64,000 nt of DNA. Origin: Kitasatospora sp. NBC_00458. GTDB taxonomy: Bacteria; Actinomycetota; Actinomycetes; Streptomycetales; Streptomycetaceae. Below the pieces are notes generated by a model that saw only the letters and a program-made list of their open reading frames with translations, searched no databases and was not told where the DNA came from. Location of the stretch: assembly GCF_036013975.1 (NCBI RefSeq), contig NZ_CP107904.1:3907001-3971000 (forward strand), read 5' to 3'. Both the position numbers and the translations under genes were made by a program. This document shows, in pieces, positions 35,839 through 44,008 of this stretch; positions within the stretch are counted from its first letter, which is position 1; each line of letters opens with the position of its first letter.

Positions 35839-36453
35839 ATGACGAACACGATGGCGGCCACGGCCACCCCCTCCGCGACCCGCGCCCTGCTGACCGCCGG
35901 GGCCGTCGCCGGCCCGCTCTTCCTCGCGGTCGGAGTCGCCGGCGGACTGACCCGGGAGGGGTTCGACTTCACCCGGAACGCGCTCAGCCAGCTGAGCCTC
36001 GGCGAGCTCGGCTGGATCCAGCAGACCGCGTTCCTCCTCACCGGCCTGCTGCTCATCGCCGGCGCCGTCGGACTGGCCCGCGCCCTGCCCGGCAGCGCCT
36101 GGGCTCCGCGCCTGGTCGGCCTGTTCGGCGCGACCTTCCTCCTCGACGGCCTCTTCGCGGCCGACCCCGGCGCCGGGTTCCCGGTGGGCGCGCCCGAGGG
36201 CCGGGTGACGGAGCTGAGCACGCACGGCGCGGTGCACCTGGCCGGCGGGGCGGTCGGCTTCCTCGCCCTGTGCGCCGCGTTCCTCGTCCTCGCCCGCCAC
36301 CTGGACCGCCCGTGGGCCGTCGCCTCCCGCGTGGTGGCCGCCGCCGTGCTGGTCGGCTTCGCCGCCTCGGGGGCCACCGTGCTGGCCTTCACCCTGGGCG
36401 CCGCGCTCGGGCTCGGCTGGCTGACCGCTGTCGCGCTCAAGCTCGATGCGTGA
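35839..36453 (+). CDS. DUF998-family membrane protein
   Basis: About 204 aa with six hydrophobic helices (TRALLTAGAVAGPLFLAVGVAGG, IQQTAFLLTGLLLIAGAVGLA, GLFGATFLLDGLFA and others) and the family signature FDFTRNALSQLSLGELGWIQ. Function unknown; DUF998 proteins are small integral membrane proteins often near regulators. The start is uncertain: in-frame ATGs at 35806, 35833, 35839 and 35851 all lack a strong ribosome site. Confidence 0.8.
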   Translation: MTNTMAATATPSATRALLTAGAVAGPLFLAVGVAGGLTREGFDFTRNALSQLSLGELGWIQQTAFLLTGLLLIAGAVGLARALPGSAWAPRLVGLFGATFLLDGLFAADPGAGFPVGAPEGRVTELSTHGAVHLAGGAVGFLALCAAFLVLARHLDRPWAVASRVVAAAVLVGFAASGATVLAFTLGAALGLGWLTAVALKLDA

Positions 36454-36495
36454 AGATCACAAGCGTCAAGACCCTCGGACCTCAGGAGAATCCCC

Positions 36496-36705
36496 ATGGC
36501 CCTCCCCGGCAACGGACCCGCCAGCTACTTCCCGGCCATCGAGAAGAAGCACGGCCACCCGATCGCCCACTGGCAGGAGCTGATCCGCTCCTCCCCGCTC
36601 ACCAAGCACATGGAGCTGGTGGCGTGGCTCAAGACCGAGTACGGCATCGGCCACGGCCACGCCAACGCCCTCGTCAAGCACACGCTCGACGAGCTCAAGG
36701 GCTGA
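36496..36705 (+). CDS. DUF4287 small protein
   Basis: 69 aa. The whole protein is the DUF4287 domain: PASYFPAIEKKHGHPIAHWQELI and LVAWLKTEYGIGHGHANALVKHTL. A helical small protein with an alternating His/Lys-rich face; function unknown. AGGAG lies 8 nt before ATG 36496. It is 42 bp after the DUF998 gene and could be co-transcribed with it. Confidence 0.9.
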   Translation: MALPGNGPASYFPAIEKKHGHPIAHWQELIRSSPLTKHMELVAWLKTEYGIGHGHANALVKHTLDELKG

Positions 36706-36736
36706 CGAGTCCCGGCCCCGGAGGGCGCGGCCCGGC

Positions 36737-37642
36737 TCAGACGCCGAGGCCGCGCACCACCAGGTCGACCAGCGCGAAGAAGAACAGCGAGATCCCGACG
36801 AACCCGTTGGTCTGGAAGAACGCCCGGTTCAGCCGCGACAGGTCGTGCGGCTTCACGATGGTGTGCTCGTAGACGAAGGCGCCCGCCACGACCAGCAGCC
36901 CGACCCAGAACGCGGGTCCGGCGTCCGTCAGCACCGCGTACCAGCCGAGCAGCAGCGTGGTGACCACGTGGCAGCCGCGCGCGCCCCGGATGGCCGCCGG
37001 GACGCCGAACCGGGCCGGCACCGACCGCACGCCGCCCGCCCGGTCGGACTCGACGTCCTGGCAGGCGTAGATGAGGTCGAAGCCGCCGATCCAGATGCCG
37101 ACCGCCGCGCCGAGCACCACCGCGTCCCAGGACCACGAGCCGGTGACGGCCAGCCAGGCGCCCACCGGGCCCATCGCCTGGGCGAGGCCGAGGATGGCCT
37201 GCGGGAAGTCGGTGAACCGCTTGCCGTACGGGTAGACCACCATCGGCACCACGGCGACCGGCGCGAGCGCCAGGCAGAGCGGGTTCAGCAGGGCCGCGGC
37301 GCCGAGGAAGAGGACCAGCGCGACCGCCGATCCCACGTACGCGGTCCTCAGCGAGACGGCGCCGGTGACCAGCTCGCGCCCGGCGGTGCGCGGGTTCCGA
37401 GCGTCGATCTCCCGGTCGATGATCCGGTTGGCCGCCATGGCGAAGGTCCGCAGCCCGACCATGCAGACGGTGACGATGAACAGCTGGCCCCAGTGCACCC
37501 GCTCGTCAGCCAGGAACATGGCCGTCAGCGCCGCGATGTAGGCGAAGGGCAGGGCGAAGACCGAGTGCTCGATCATCACCAGCCGCAGGAAGCTCCTGAT
37601 CCTCCCGGGCGGGACCTCGGGAAGGACTGCCGCCGTGCTCAC
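36737..37642 (-). CDS. mqnP: UbiA-family prenyltransferase of the futalosine pathway
   Basis: Integral membrane enzyme, 301 aa, that attaches the isoprenoid tail during menaquinone synthesis. The prenyl-diphosphate/Mg motif is NRIIDREIDARNPRTAGREL, and the second Asp motif is YACQDVESDRAGG; eight to nine helices are visible. The GTG at 37642 overlaps the ubiD stop (GTGA), which supports joint action on the dihydroxynaphthoate acid: prenylation by MqnP and decarboxylation by UbiD. Named MqnP on this context. Confidence 0.9.
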   Translation of the reverse strand: MSTAAVLPEVPPGRIRSFLRLVMIEHSVFALPFAYIAALTAMFLADERVHWGQLFIVTVCMVGLRTFAMAANRIIDREIDARNPRTAGRELVTGAVSLRTAYVGSAVALVLFLGAAALLNPLCLALAPVAVVPMVVYPYGKRFTDFPQAILGLAQAMGPVGAWLAVTGSWSWDAVVLGAAVGIWIGGFDLIYACQDVESDRAGGVRSVPARFGVPAAIRGARGCHVVTTLLLGWYAVLTDAGPAFWVGLLVVAGAFVYEHTIVKPHDLSRLNRAFFQTNGFVGISLFFFALVDLVVRGLGV

Positions 37643-39096
37643 AGGCCGTACTCCTTCCAGCGGCGGTCGACCAGGGCGGCGGTCTCCGGGTCGGAGGAGA
37701 CCATCTCGGGCCAGCCGCCGTCCCGGGTGTAGCCCTCCTCGGGCAGCTTGCGGGTCGCGTCGATGCCCGCCTTGCCGCCCCAGAACTGCTGGTAGGAGGC
37801 GTGGTCGAGGTGGTCCACCGGGCCCTCGACGACGGTGAGGTCCCGGCTGTAGTCGACGTTGCCGAAGGCCCGCCAGGCGACTTCCCGGTAGTCGTGCACG
37901 TCGCAGTCGGAGTCCACCACGATGATCAGCTTGGTCAGCGACATCATGTGGGCGCCCCAGATGGCGTGCATCGTCTTCTGGGCGTGCTTCGGGTACTTCT
38001 TGTCGATCGAGACGATCACGCAGTTGTGGAAGCCGCCGGCCTCGGGCAGGTCGTAGTCGACGATGTCCGGGATGATGATCTTCAGCAGCGGGAGGAAGAA
38101 CCGCTCGGTGAACTTGCCCAGCGGGCCGTCCTCCGTCGGCGGACGGCCGACCACGATGGACTGCAGGACCGGACGGCGGCGCATCGTCACGCAGTCGATC
38201 CTCAGCGCCGGGAACGGCTCCTGCGGCGTGTAGAAGCCGGTGTGGTCGCCGAACGGGCCCTCGGGCAGCATCTCGCCGGGCTCCAGCCAGCCCTCCAGGA
38301 CCACCTCGGCGTCGGCCGGGACCTGCAGCGGGACGGTCTTGCAGTCGACCATCTTCACCCGCTCCCCGGCGACGAAGCCGGCGAACAGGTACTCGTCGAT
38401 GTCGCCCGGCAGCGGCGCGGTCGCCGCGTAGGTGACGACCGGCGGACAGCCGAAGGCGATCGCGACCGGCAGCTTCTCGCCGCGCTTGGCGGCCACCGCG
38501 GCGTGGTTGCGGCTGTCCTTGTGGATCTGCCAGTGCATGCCGATGGTCCGCCGGTCGTGCCGCTGGAGGCGGTACAGGCCGAGGTTGCGGATGCCGGTGT
38601 CCGGGTCCTTCGTGTGGGTGAGGCCCAGGTTGAAGAAGGAGCCGCCGTCCTGCGGCCAGGTGAAGAGCGCGGGCAGGTCGTCCAGGTTGACGTCCTCGCC
38701 GGTCAGCACGACCTCGTGCACCGGCGCGTCGCCGGACTTCACGTGCCGCGGCGGCACGTGGGCCATCGAGGCGAGCTTGCCGAAGGCGTCCCGGAACCCG
38801 GTGAAGCCCTGCGGCAGCTCCGGCTTGAGCAGCCCGGCGATCTTCTCGGAGATCTCCTCCGGGCCCTTGAGGCCGAGGGCCTTGGCCAGCCGGCGCTCCG
38901 TGCCGAAGACGTTCATCGCCAGCGGCATCGTGGAGCCCTTGACGTTCTCGAAGAGCAGCGCGGGGCCCTTGGCCTTCTGCACCCGGTCGACGATCTCGCC
39001 GACCTCGAGATAGGGGTCGACCTCCGCCTTGATGCGCTTGAGGTCGCCTTCGCGGTCGAGGGCCCGCAGGAACGAGCGGAGATCGTCGTATGCCAT
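37639..39096 (-). CDS. ubiD: UbiD-family menaquinone biosynthesis decarboxylase
   Basis: Prenyl-FMN-dependent decarboxylase, 485 aa, normal length. Conserved regions include LFTWPQDGGSFFNLGLTHTKDPDTGIRNLGLYR, GCPPVVTYAATAPLP, PEGPFGDHTGFYTP (catalytic acidic region) and IIVVDSDCDVHDYREVAWRAFGNVD. It works with UbiX (23432-24097), which supplies the cofactor. First gene of a two-gene operon with mqnP. ATG 39096 preceded by a weak ribosome site. Confidence 0.93.
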   Translation of the reverse strand: MAYDDLRSFLRALDREGDLKRIKAEVDPYLEVGEIVDRVQKAKGPALLFENVKGSTMPLAMNVFGTERRLAKALGLKGPEEISEKIAGLLKPELPQGFTGFRDAFGKLASMAHVPPRHVKSGDAPVHEVVLTGEDVNLDDLPALFTWPQDGGSFFNLGLTHTKDPDTGIRNLGLYRLQRHDRRTIGMHWQIHKDSRNHAAVAAKRGEKLPVAIAFGCPPVVTYAATAPLPGDIDEYLFAGFVAGERVKMVDCKTVPLQVPADAEVVLEGWLEPGEMLPEGPFGDHTGFYTPQEPFPALRIDCVTMRRRPVLQSIVVGRPPTEDGPLGKFTERFFLPLLKIIIPDIVDYDLPEAGGFHNCVIVSIDKKYPKHAQKTMHAIWGAHMMSLTKLIIVVDSDCDVHDYREVAWRAFGNVDYSRDLTVVEGPVDHLDHASYQQFWGGKAGIDATRKLPEEGYTRDGGWPEMVSSDPETAALVDRRWKEYGL

Positions 39097-39211
39097 GCCT
39101 GTCAGTATCCGCCACCCGATAGCCTGACCCGTGTCAAGGGCCCCCTTGAAGCGCCCCGCCGCTCCAGGAGGCGCCCGCCAGCCACCGCCGTCGCCGGGGG
39201 AGATCGCCGCC

Positions 39212-39628
39212 GTGCTGAGGATCCTGACCTTCGTACTCCCGCTCGCCCTGTGGGTGTGGGCCTTCATCGACTGCCTGACCACGCCCGAGGACGAGGTGAA
39301 GCACCTGCCCAAGGTGGTCTGGGTGATCATCGTGCTGCTGTTCCCGCTGGTGGGTTCGATCGCCTGGCTGGTGGCCGGCAAGCAGCGCGGCGGCCCGCAC
39401 GCCGCAGCCGGTGCGGGCCGCCGCGCGGCCGGCGAAGGGCACCCCGGGTACGACCGCCCGCGCGGAGGCCGGCCGCTCGCACCGGACGACGACCCCGAGT
39501 TCCTCGCCTCGTTGAAGAAGGACGACAACCGGCACGAGGACATGCTCAAGCAGTGGGAGGCGGATTTGCGCCGCCGCGAGGAGGAGCTGCGGGGCAGGGA
39601 GGACCCGGAGGACGGCCGGAAGGGCTGA
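39212..39628 (+). CDS. PLDc_N-domain small membrane protein
   Basis: 138 aa. Two membrane helices (LRILTFVLPLALWVWAFIDCL and VVWVIIVLLFPLVGSIAWLVAG) form the PLDc_N domain, with the ETPEDEVKxLPK-type loop between them (TTPEDEVKHLPK). The C-terminus is charged and probably cytoplasmic (KKDDNRHEDMLKQWEADLRRREEEL). GTG 39212 has GGGGGAG 9 nt upstream, so I prefer it to a GTG at 39131 that would add an unrelated 27-residue leader. Function unknown. Confidence 0.87.
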   Translation: MLRILTFVLPLALWVWAFIDCLTTPEDEVKHLPKVVWVIIVLLFPLVGSIAWLVAGKQRGGPHAAAGAGRRAAGEGHPGYDRPRGGRPLAPDDDPEFLASLKKDDNRHEDMLKQWEADLRRREEELRGREDPEDGRKG

Positions 39629-39644
39629 CCCCGGATAACTCGGA

Positions 39645-39684
39645 CAGCCCACCCGGTATCCACCGGGTGGGCTGCGGAGTTTTT
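39645..39684 (+). terminator. Rho-independent terminator with T-run
   Basis: Perfect 13-bp stem CAGCCCACCCGGT/ACCGGGTGGGCTG (39645-39657/39662-39674), 4-nt loop, and a GAGTTTTT tract directly after it. It ends the PLDc_N gene transcript. One of the few hairpins here with a U-tract. Confidence 0.92.
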
Positions 39685-40068
39685 GGTGCATCCCTACGAC
39701 TGCCCGGCCGCCAGCAGCCGTCCGGCACAGCCTTCACGGCTGCACCGAGCGACCCTGGACCAGGTCTTTAGTCAGACCGGCTAACGTTCCCCATGACAGC
39801 CCTGACCTGCACGTTTCCTCATGCTCAGATCATCCGGTGGCCACCTGGGCGACAGCTCGGGGTAATCGAACAGCTACCGGCCGCAGGGGCCGAAACCCTT
39901 CGGCTTCTGTGCAGCCCTGACATCTAAACGGACGCGACCTTGTACGGAATCGACGCCGAAACCAGCACGCGGCCCCTCGTACAGTCATAAGTGAAGAAGT
40001 GATTCGCAGCCGGGGGCATCGCAGACGTTGGCTGTCGGACAGTTCCCTCACCTTTGGAGTGGTTCGAG
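39685..40068 (+). other. Long upstream region/leader of accB-type gene
   Basis: About 385 bp with AT content above its surroundings. Hairpins: GCAGCCGT/ACGGCTGC (39714-39721/39736-39743) and GGTCT...AGACC near 39766-39778. No SD-preceded open frame of family-like composition. It probably holds the promoter and possibly a structured 5' leader. I could not match it to a known riboswitch. Confidence 0.55.
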
Positions 40069-41670
40069 ATGACGGTTGTGCATGAGGCACCGGTCGGAGA
40101 CGACATCCCGGAGAGCCCGGCGGACGCGCGGGGGCGGGTCGCCGAGCTGCACGAGCTCCGCGAGCAGGTCCGCCGCGGCCCCAGCGAGAAGGCCACCGAG
40201 GCGCAGCACGCCAAGGGCAAGCTGACCGCCCGCGAGCGCATCGACCTGCTGCTGGACGAGGGCTCGTTCCACGAGGTGGAGCCGCTGCGCCGGCACCGCG
40301 CCACCGGCTTCGGCCTGGAGGCCAAGAAGCCGCACACCGACGGCGTGATCGTCGGCTGGGGCACCGTGCACGGCCGGACGGTCTTCACCTACGCGCACGA
40401 CTTCCGGATCTTCGGCGGCGCCCTCGGCGAGGCCCACGCCCAGAAGATCCACAAGATCATGGACATGGCCATCGCGGCCGGTGCCCCGCTGGTCTCGCTC
40501 AACGACGGCGCCGGCGCCCGCATCCAGGAGGGTGTCACCGCGCTGGCCGGCTACGGCGGCATCTTCCAGCGCAACACCAAGGCCTCCGGCGTCATCCCGC
40601 AGATCTCCGTGATGCTCGGCCCCTGTGCCGGCGGCGCGGCCTACTCCCCGGCCCTGACCGACTTCATCTTCATGGTCCGCGAGACCTCGCAGATGTTCAT
40701 CACCGGCCCGGACGTGGTGCAGGCCGTCACCGGCGAGAAGATCACCCAGAACGGGCTCGGCGGCGCCGACGTCCACTCCGGCGTCTCCGGTGTCGCGCAC
40801 TTCGCGTACGACGACGAGCAGTCCTGCATCGAGGAGGTCCGCTTCCTCCTGTCGCTGATGCCCCAGAACAACCGCGAGATGCCGCCGGCGGTCGCCAACG
40901 ACGACCCGGTGGAGCGCCGCAACGACTCGCTGCTCGACCTGGTGCCGGCCGACGGCAACCGGCCGTACGACATGCGCAAGGTGATCGAGGAGATCGTCGA
41001 CCACGGCGAGTACCTGGAGGTCCACGAGCGCTGGGCCACCAACGTGCTCTGCGTGCTGGCCCGGATCGACGGCCACGTCACCGGCATCATCGCCAACCAG
41101 CCGCAGTCGCTGGCCGGCGTCCTCGACATCAACGCCAGCGAGAAGTCCGCGCGCTTCGTCCAGATGTGCGACGCCTTCAACATCCCGCTGGTCACCATGC
41201 TCGACGTCCCCGGCTTCCTGCCCGGCGTCGACCAGGAGCACGACGGCATCATCAGGCACGGCGCCAAGCTGCTCTACGCCTACTGCAACGCCACCGTGCC
41301 GCGCATCCAGCTGATCCTGCGCAAGGCGTACGGCGGCGCGTACATCGTGATGGACTCGCGCTCGATCGGCGCCGACCTGTCCTTCGCGTGGCCGACCAAC
41401 GAGATCGCCGTGATGGGCGCGGAGGGCGCGGCCAACGTGATCTTCCGCCGTGACATCAACGGCGCCGACGACCCGGACGCCATGCGCGCGCAGAAGATCA
41501 AGGAATACAAGAGCGAGCTGATGCACCCGTACTACGCGGCCGAGCGCGGCCTCGTGGACGACGTCATCGACCCGGCCGAGACCCGCCAGGTCCTGGCCTC
41601 CTCGCTGGCCATGCTGCGCACCAAGCACGCGGACCTGCCGAGCCGCAAGCACGGCAACCCCCCGATGTAG
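40069..41670 (+). CDS. accB: Acyl-CoA carboxylase beta subunit (carboxyltransferase)
   Basis: 533 aa. Carboxyltransferase subunit of acetyl-/propionyl-CoA carboxylase, transferring CO2 from biotin to acyl-CoA to make malonyl- or methylmalonyl-CoA. Motifs: KGKLTARERIDLLLDEGSF, SLNDGAGARIQEGV, GPCAGGAAYSPALTDF, DVPGFLPGVDQEHDGIIRHGAKLLYAY and the C-terminal KHADLPSRKHGNPPM. It resembles Streptomyces AccB rather than PccB in its N-terminus and the MPQNNREMPP region. The biotinylated alpha subunit is not adjacent. ATG 40069 with GGAG 9 nt upstream; the epsilon gene follows. Confidence 0.93.
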   Translation: MTVVHEAPVGDDIPESPADARGRVAELHELREQVRRGPSEKATEAQHAKGKLTARERIDLLLDEGSFHEVEPLRRHRATGFGLEAKKPHTDGVIVGWGTVHGRTVFTYAHDFRIFGGALGEAHAQKIHKIMDMAIAAGAPLVSLNDGAGARIQEGVTALAGYGGIFQRNTKASGVIPQISVMLGPCAGGAAYSPALTDFIFMVRETSQMFITGPDVVQAVTGEKITQNGLGGADVHSGVSGVAHFAYDDEQSCIEEVRFLLSLMPQNNREMPPAVANDDPVERRNDSLLDLVPADGNRPYDMRKVIEEIVDHGEYLEVHERWATNVLCVLARIDGHVTGIIANQPQSLAGVLDINASEKSARFVQMCDAFNIPLVTMLDVPGFLPGVDQEHDGIIRHGAKLLYAYCNATVPRIQLILRKAYGGAYIVMDSRSIGADLSFAWPTNEIAVMGAEGAANVIFRRDINGADDPDAMRAQKIKEYKSELMHPYYAAERGLVDDVIDPAETRQVLASSLAMLRTKHADLPSRKHGNPPM

Positions 41671-41751
41671 CAGCGCGGTTCGGCCGCGGTCCAGACCGCG
41701 GCCACCGTGCCGACGACCACTCACACACTTCCGCCGGGAGAAGACCGGACC

Positions 41752-41964
41752 ATGACCGCTTCCGCCGAACCACTCGTCCGCATCGTCCGCGGCTCGCTCA
41801 CCGACGAGGAGCTCGCCGCCCTGACCGCCGTGCTGCTGGCGCGCGCCGCAGCCGCCCAGCAGGCGGCGGCCGCCGCCTCGCCGGTCGAGCCGATCGCCAA
41901 CTGGCAGCGCCTGGAGCGCCGCCCGGCGTACTACTCGCCGGTCAGCTGGCAGTGGGCGGCCTGA
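41752..41964 (+). CDS. accE: Acyl-CoA carboxylase epsilon subunit
   Basis: 70 aa small subunit that strengthens the alpha-beta complex of actinobacterial acyl-CoA carboxylases. The N-terminal VRIVRGSLTDEELAALTAVL and C-terminal WQRLERRPAYYSPVSWQ are typical, with an Ala/Gln-rich middle. ATG 41752 with GGGAGAAG upstream, 81 bp after accB, same operon. It is followed by a strong hairpin. Confidence 0.92.
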   Translation: MTASAEPLVRIVRGSLTDEELAALTAVLLARAAAAQQAAAAASPVEPIANWQRLERRPAYYSPVSWQWAA

Positions 41965-41996
41965 CGCCCGCACGCCGGTCGCACCGGACCGCACGA

Positions 41997-42032
41997 CCGA
42001 CGGCCGGTCACCCTCGGGTGGCCGGCCGTCGG
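41997..42032 (+). terminator. 16-bp hairpin after accE
   Basis: CCGACGGCCGG-T-CACC pairs with GGTG-G-CCGGCCGTCGG (one G:T wobble) around CTCG, 33 bp after the accE stop. Confidence 0.85.
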
Positions 42033-42068
42033 CGTTCCCAGCGCCCGTCGGCGTTCCCAGCGCCCGTC
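42031..42068. repeat. 19-bp tandem direct repeat
   Basis: Two exact adjacent copies (42031-42049, 42050-42068) of GGCGTTCCCAGCGCCCGTC, between the accE terminator and the TetR-type gene. The first G overlaps the hairpin foot. Function unknown, probably slippage. Confidence 0.9.
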
Positions 42069-42235
42069 GGGGCACGTGTACCGGCGCACGGACCGGCGTG
42101 CGACGCCGATCGCGCGCCGGAGCCGAGACCCGGGCGCTCGATAGGATCCCTACCGGACGGTACGCGGCCCGCCGCCCCTCCGGCCCCATAGGATCCAGCC
42201 GCTGCCGACGACCAGAACTATCCGAGGAGGCTGCG

Positions 42236-42979
42236 ATGGCCAGGCAGGCCCGGGCGCTGGCGACCCGCCAGGCGGTACTGCTCGCCGCCGCCGCGGTGTT
42301 CGACGAGCGCGGCTACGCGGCCGCCACCATGGCGGACATCCTGGAACGGGCCCACGTCACCAAGGGCGCGCTCTACTTCCACTTCCACTCCAAGGAAGAG
42401 CTGGCGCTGGCCGTGATCGAGGGCCAGGGCGCCTGGCTCGCCACCTGGCAGCCGGCCTCCGAAAGCCCGGTGCAGACCCTGATCGACCTCGGCTACGCCT
42501 TCGCCCACGCCCTGCTGGACGACCCGGTGCTGCGCGGCGCGATCCGGCTGACCATCGAGCACGGCACCTTCACCCAGCCGCAGATCGCCGCCTACCAGGG
42601 CTGGACGGACGCGGCCCGCGAACTGCTGGAACACGCCAGGGACACCGGGGAGCTGCGCCCGGGCGTGGAACCGGCGGCCGCCGCCGGCGTGATCACCGGC
42701 GCGGTGACCGGCATCCAGCTCAGCTCGCAGGTGCTCACCGACCGCCGGGACCTGCTCCGGCGGATGGCCGACCTCTGGACGCTGCTGCTGCCCGGGCTGG
42801 TCCCGCCGCACACCCTGGCCCGGCTCGTGCAGACCGACCGGCTGCCGACCGCCGCCGCGCCCGCCCCCGACACCTCGCCCACCACAGCCACCACGGCCAC
42901 TGACGGCACGGCCGCGGGCTCCGGCCCGGCCGACACCGGGCGTGCGGACCCGCCGGGCACCGGACCGCGGACCGGCTGA
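42236..42979 (+). CDS. TetR-family gamma-butyrolactone receptor homologue (ArpA/ScbR-like)
   Basis: 247 aa regulator. HTH: YAAATMADILERAHVTKGALYFHFHSKEELALAVIEGQ, a sequence highly characteristic of ArpA/ScbR-type GBL receptors. The C-terminal ligand domain includes the conserved tryptophan in YQGWTDAARELLEHARDTGELRPGV. A Thr/Pro/Gly-rich tail (~residues 210-247) follows. ATG 42236 with AGGAGG 5 nt upstream. It forms a locus with a second receptor (convergent, 43007-43657) and an AfsA-type synthase. Confidence 0.88.
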   Translation: MARQARALATRQAVLLAAAAVFDERGYAAATMADILERAHVTKGALYFHFHSKEELALAVIEGQGAWLATWQPASESPVQTLIDLGYAFAHALLDDPVLRGAIRLTIEHGTFTQPQIAAYQGWTDAARELLEHARDTGELRPGVEPAAAAGVITGAVTGIQLSSQVLTDRRDLLRRMADLWTLLLPGLVPPHTLARLVQTDRLPTAAAPAPDTSPTTATTATDGTAAGSGPADTGRADPPGTGPRTG

Positions 42980-43006
42980 CCGCCGGCCCGGAGCCGGCCG
43001 TCGCCG

Positions 43007-43657
43007 TCAGGTCCGGTACTGCGCCTGGCGCTCAGCCGGGACGAGGGCCGGCAGCGCGGCCGCCCAGAGCCCCCGGACCGCCTCCTCGGCCAGCCGGCCG
43101 GTGGACTCGGCGGCGAACAGCACCAGCCCGGCCGCCAGGGTGGTGAGCAGTTCGGCGGCCTGGCCCCGGTCCAGCCCGGGGCGCAGCTCGCCCGCGTCCC
43201 CGGCCCGGTCGAGCAGCGTGCGGAACACGGCGGTCAGACTGCGCCAGGCGTCCGCCGAGGGTTCCGGGGGCGAACCCGCCGGCGCCATCACCAGCCCACC
43301 GGTGCACGAGGACGGCCGGCCTCCGAGGCCGAGCAGCACACCGGCCCGGACCACCACGTCCTCGCGCAGCAGCCGGCCGAGTTCGTGGGTGAGGCCGATG
43401 AGTTCCTGGACGGCCGGCCCGGCGCCGCGCAGGGCGCGCAGCACGGCCATGCCGATCGTGTCGGCGGCCTCGGCCCGGACTCCGTCGGCCAGCGCCTGCT
43501 TGGAGACGAAGTGGAAGTAGAGCGCGCCCTTGCTGACACCCGCCCGGCGGCTGATGTCGACCAGACTGGCCGACTCGAAGCCCGCGTCCGCGAAGGTGTC
43601 CGCCGCGGCGAGCAGCACGGCCTGCCTGGTTCGCCCCGCCCGTTCCTGCTTAGCCAC
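43007..43657 (-). CDS. Second TetR-family gamma-butyrolactone receptor-like regulator
   Basis: 216 aa. HTH: FESASLVDISRRAGVSKGALYFHFVSKQALADGV, close to that of GBL receptors, with a more divergent ligand domain (pseudo-receptor type possible). GTG 43657 with GGAGGGG upstream. It is divergent from the afsA homologue and shares with it a 351-bp region carrying two matching ARE-like sites. Pseudo-receptors often bind the same sites without binding GBL; which type this is cannot be decided by eye. Confidence 0.85.
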   Translation of the reverse strand: MAKQERAGRTRQAVLLAAADTFADAGFESASLVDISRRAGVSKGALYFHFVSKQALADGVRAEAADTIGMAVLRALRGAGPAVQELIGLTHELGRLLREDVVVRAGVLLGLGGRPSSCTGGLVMAPAGSPPEPSADAWRSLTAVFRTLLDRAGDAGELRPGLDRGQAAELLTTLAAGLVLFAAESTGRLAEEAVRGLWAAALPALVPAERQAQYRT

Positions 43658-43762
43658 TCGGCCCCTCCGGCCCCGGCCGCGGCGAGCTCCGGCTCGCCCG
43701 GTTGCTGTCCCGGCGCCGCCGTCGGTGGTGGGACGGCGCCACGCATACGGCCCGGCCCGCCC

Positions 43763-43783
43763 GAAACCGCATGGTTGGTATCT
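43763..43783 (-). promoter_or_regulatory. Autoregulatory element (ARE)-like site 1
   Basis: GAAACCG-N8-GTATCT; on the minus strand AGATAC-N8-CGGTTTC, which fits the known ARE pattern (ATAC spaced from CGGTTT) bound by GBL receptors. It lies about 105 bp upstream of the GTG of the receptor-like gene at 43657. Confidence 0.65.
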
Positions 43784-43932
43784 AATCTAGCCCCTGGACG
43801 GTCCCCGCCGTCCAGGGGGGACCGACCCCCGCCCAAGGTCCGGACTCTCCCGACCGGACGTTCCCGCAGACCAGCGCCCCGGTACCGTGAGCACGTCAGC
43901 CGCCCGGCAGTGGTGACCCCGCACGCCGAGCA

Positions 43933-43953
43933 GAAACCGGGTGGCCTGTATGT
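43933..43953 (-). promoter_or_regulatory. ARE-like site 2
   Basis: GAAACCG-N8-GTATGT; on the minus strand ACATAC-N8-CGGTTTC. The same spacing and half-sites as site 1, exactly 170 bp away, and 55 bp before the ATG of the afsA homologue. Confidence 0.65.
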
Positions 43954-44008
43954 TTTGCCAAGGCCGACCGTACGGCCGGTCGACCGACACCCGGGAGTGG
44001 GGCCCGCC

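Larger units (their letters stand above)
43658..44008. promoter_or_regulatory. Divergent control region of receptor-like gene and afsA homologue
   Basis: 351 bp without a gene. It carries two sites of the same design (43763-43783 and 43933-43953), one near each gene. The AT-richer patches 43771-43790 and 43947-43960 are probably core promoter DNA. Confidence 0.75.

Noticed and set aside
39830-40090. 86-codon minus-strand frame upstream of accB
   Set aside because: No ribosome site, Arg/Ser-rich composition, overlaps the accB start region.
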